From the NCBI GenBank assembly GCA_016650185.1, contig JAENWE010000292.1, forward strand, positions 1 through 7,798: a DNA stretch of 7,798 nt, written 5' to 3'. Below the pieces are notes generated by a model. It did not search any database and had not been told where the DNA came from. It saw only the letters and a program-made list of their open reading frames with translations. How positions within the stretch are numbered: position 1 is the first letter of the stretch; each line of letters opens with the position of its first letter. Shown piece by piece: positions 6,484 to 7,798 of this stretch. A program made the position numbers and the translations under genes. This DNA is from Vicinamibacteria bacterium. GTDB lineage: Bacteria > Acidobacteriota > Vicinamibacteria > Fen-336 > JAGNNV01.

Positions 6484-7532
6484 CCCGCATTCCCGTCACT
6501 ATCCTCGGAGCCACCGGTGTGGTCGGCCAGCGCTTCGTGCGCCGGTTGGTGGATCATCCCCTCTTCGAGATCCAGCATCTCGCGGCATCCGACCGCAGTA
6601 CCGGAAAGAAGTATGAAGATGCCTGCGCGTGGCGGCTCGACGGTGCTCCTCACCGCGGCCTGGGTGGGGAAAGGCTGCGGGCCGCGCACCCCAACGAGGC
6701 GCTGTCTCAAGTCGTCTTCAGCGCACTCGATTCCGGACCCGCGGCCGAGATCGAACCTCTCTTCGCCCTGGGCGGAGCGCTTGTCTTCTCGAATGCCTCG
6801 GCCTTTCGCATGGCCGCGGATGTGCCCCTGCTCGTCCCGGAAGCCAACGCCGATCACCTCGGCTTGATCGAGGCCCAGCGAAACGCGCGGGGCTGGAAAG
6901 GGGCGATTGTCTGCAACCCCAACTGCACCGCCACGGTTCTAGTCATGGGTCTCGCCCCCCTTCATGAGGCTTTCGGGATCGAGCGCGTCTCCATGACCTC
7001 GATGCAGGCGATCAGCGGCGCGGGGTACCCCGGCGTTCCCAGTCTCGACATCTTGGGGAACGTGGTCCCCTTCATCCGGAATGAGGAAGAGAAGGTCGAG
7101 GAGGAAACGCCGAAGATGCTGGGACGGTTCACCAACGGCGCGGTCGAGGCGGCGGCCTTTGCGATCTCCGCGATGTGCCATCGCGTTCCCGTGATCGAAG
7201 GCCACAGCGAAGCCGTCAGCGTCACCCTGCGCGGCAACCCGTCAGCGGGAGCCGTGGCGGAGGTGTTTCGAGCCTGGCGCGGTGATGCCCGGGTGAGCGC
7301 TCTCCACTCGGCCCCTGAAGCTCCGCTTCGCTTTCACAGTGCGGAAGACCGGCCACAGGCGCGCCTCGATGTGGAAGAGGATGGCGGCATGAGCGTTCAT
7401 GTCGGACGCGTGCGTCCCTGCGCGCTTCTGGGCATCAAGTTCTTTCTGCTCGGTCACAATACGGAACGAGGAGCCGCCGGGGCGTCGGTCCTGAACGCCG
7501 AACTGGCGCACGCTCTGGGGTATCTCGGATGA
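6480..7532 (+). CDS. asd: Aspartate-semialdehyde dehydrogenase, archaeal/fungal type
   Basis: A 350-residue cytoplasmic enzyme that reduces 4-phospho-L-aspartate to L-aspartate 4-semialdehyde with NADPH, the second step of lysine, threonine, methionine and diaminopimelate synthesis. The N-terminus has the dinucleotide-binding loop GATGVVGQ (10-17). The active-site segment is CNPNCTA with catalytic Cys149; SMQAISGAGYPGVPSLDI (173 onward) holds the substrate-binding Gln176, and GHSEAVSV holds the catalytic His242. The SMQA-ISGAGYPGV and EEEKVEEET/PKMLG segments mark the branch found in archaea, fungi and some bacteria, not the E. coli-type enzyme. The start ATG at 6480 begins MTRIPVTILG, the usual family N-terminus, with GAGG 8 bases upstream; the frame is open further upstream to 6294, but that stretch is leader RNA. 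It overlaps the aspartokinase gene by 4 bases. Regulation by the upstream lysine riboswitch is expected. Confidence 0.96.
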   Translation: MTRIPVTILGATGVVGQRFVRRLVDHPLFEIQHLAASDRSTGKKYEDACAWRLDGAPHRGLGGERLRAAHPNEALSQVVFSALDSGPAAEIEPLFALGGALVFSNASAFRMAADVPLLVPEANADHLGLIEAQRNARGWKGAIVCNPNCTATVLVMGLAPLHEAFGIERVSMTSMQAISGAGYPGVPSLDILGNVVPFIRNEEEKVEEETPKMLGRFTNGAVEAAAFAISAMCHRVPVIEGHSEAVSVTLRGNPSAGAVAEVFRAWRGDARVSALHSAPEAPLRFHSAEDRPQARLDVEEDGGMSVHVGRVRPCALLGIKFFLLGHNTERGAAGASVLNAELAHALGYLG

Positions 7533-7798
7533 GCATTGTCCTCAAATTCGGTGGAAGCAGCGTGGCCGATGCCGCCTGCATCCGGCGGGTCGCTCAGATC
7601 GCGAAGGAGGCTCTCGGGCGGAGTCCGGTGGTGGTCCTCTCGGCCATGGGCAAGACAACCGACGCCCTGTTCGCCGCCGCCCAAACCGCGGAACGGGGTG
7701 ACACTGAAGCGGCGCTTGTGGGGTTGCGCGACATCGTCGCGACGCATGGCGAGGCGTGTTCGGAGCTTTGGAAGGCGGACACTCCGAGCGACCTTGAC
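7529..7798 (+). CDS. lysC: Aspartokinase, N-terminal part (runs off the window)
   Basis: The first 90 residues of an amino-acid kinase that phosphorylates L-aspartate with ATP, the first step of the aspartate family pathway. The start ATG overlaps the asd stop as ATGA, so the two genes are translationally coupled. The N-terminus reads MSIVLKFGGSSV with the hallmark KFGGSSV at residues 6-12 (Lys6 and the glycines position ATP phosphates), and VVVLSAMGKTTDAL at 34-47 is the second conserved strand-loop of aspartokinases. The C-terminal ACT regulatory domains and any fusion to homoserine dehydrogenase lie beyond the window, so monofunctional and bifunctional forms cannot be told apart. Placement behind a lysine riboswitch with asd favours a lysine/diaminopimelate-responsive isozyme; that is inference. 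Confidence 0.93.
   Translation, partial: MSIVLKFGGSSVADAACIRRVAQIAKEALGRSPVVVLSAMGKTTDALFAAAQTAERGDTEAALVGLRDIVATHGEACSELWKADTPSDLD

Noticed and set aside
1..7798. CRISPR arrays, tRNA or rRNA genes, insertion sequences
   Set aside because: No regularly spaced repeats, no tRNA cloverleaf or rRNA signature and no transposase or terminal inverted repeats were found on either strand.

Overview
The window is a GC-rich stretch of a Gram-negative (diderm) bacterial chromosome with two divergent gene groups. A TamB-type envelope protein implies an outer membrane. The TGA/ATG start-stop overlaps, the use of GTG and TTG starts, and the high GC suggest something like Acidobacteriota, the old Deltaproteobacteria or a related uncultured phylum. 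Nothing here fixes the taxon, and I see no sign of plasmid, phage or transposon DNA.

Minus strand (6041 down to 1), read in transcription order: a biotin carboxylase subunit (6041-4527); a separate biotin carboxyl carrier protein (4499-4008); a 1300-residue TamB-family protein (3952-50); and the first 17 codons of a further gene (53-1) whose ATG overlaps the tamB stop. The carrier carries a BT-like beta domain ahead of its biotinyl domain. The two carboxylase proteins therefore look like the alpha subunit of an acyl-CoA carboxylase (propionyl-/methylcrotonyl-CoA type) split in two; no carboxyltransferase subunit is in view. The last partial gene begins like a signal peptide and could be the Omp85/TamA partner of TamB.

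Plus strand (about 6120 to 7798): a long leader RNA, then an archaeal/fungal-type aspartate-semialdehyde dehydrogenase (6480-7532), then the start of an aspartokinase gene (7529, running off the end) joined by an ATGA overlap. These are the first two enzymes of the aspartate family pathway (lysine, threonine, methionine, diaminopimelate).

The main find is in the 438-base gap between the divergent groups (6042-6479). Bases about 6122-6303 match the conserved core of the lysine riboswitch (L box): the AGGAGC and AGTA elements, the G-rich AAAGGGGAGGATCGCCGAAG core, helices P2 to P5, and an L2-L3 kissing-loop complementarity. It sits upstream of asd-lysC, exactly where lysine feedback would be expected. 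The 180 bases between the aptamer and asd hold possible expression-platform elements: alternative GC helices around a T-run, a helix covering the ribosome site of a possible 26-codon leader ORF, and a helix covering the asd ribosome site. A perfect 9-base inverted repeat and a possible leaderless minus-strand promoter fill the rest of the gap.
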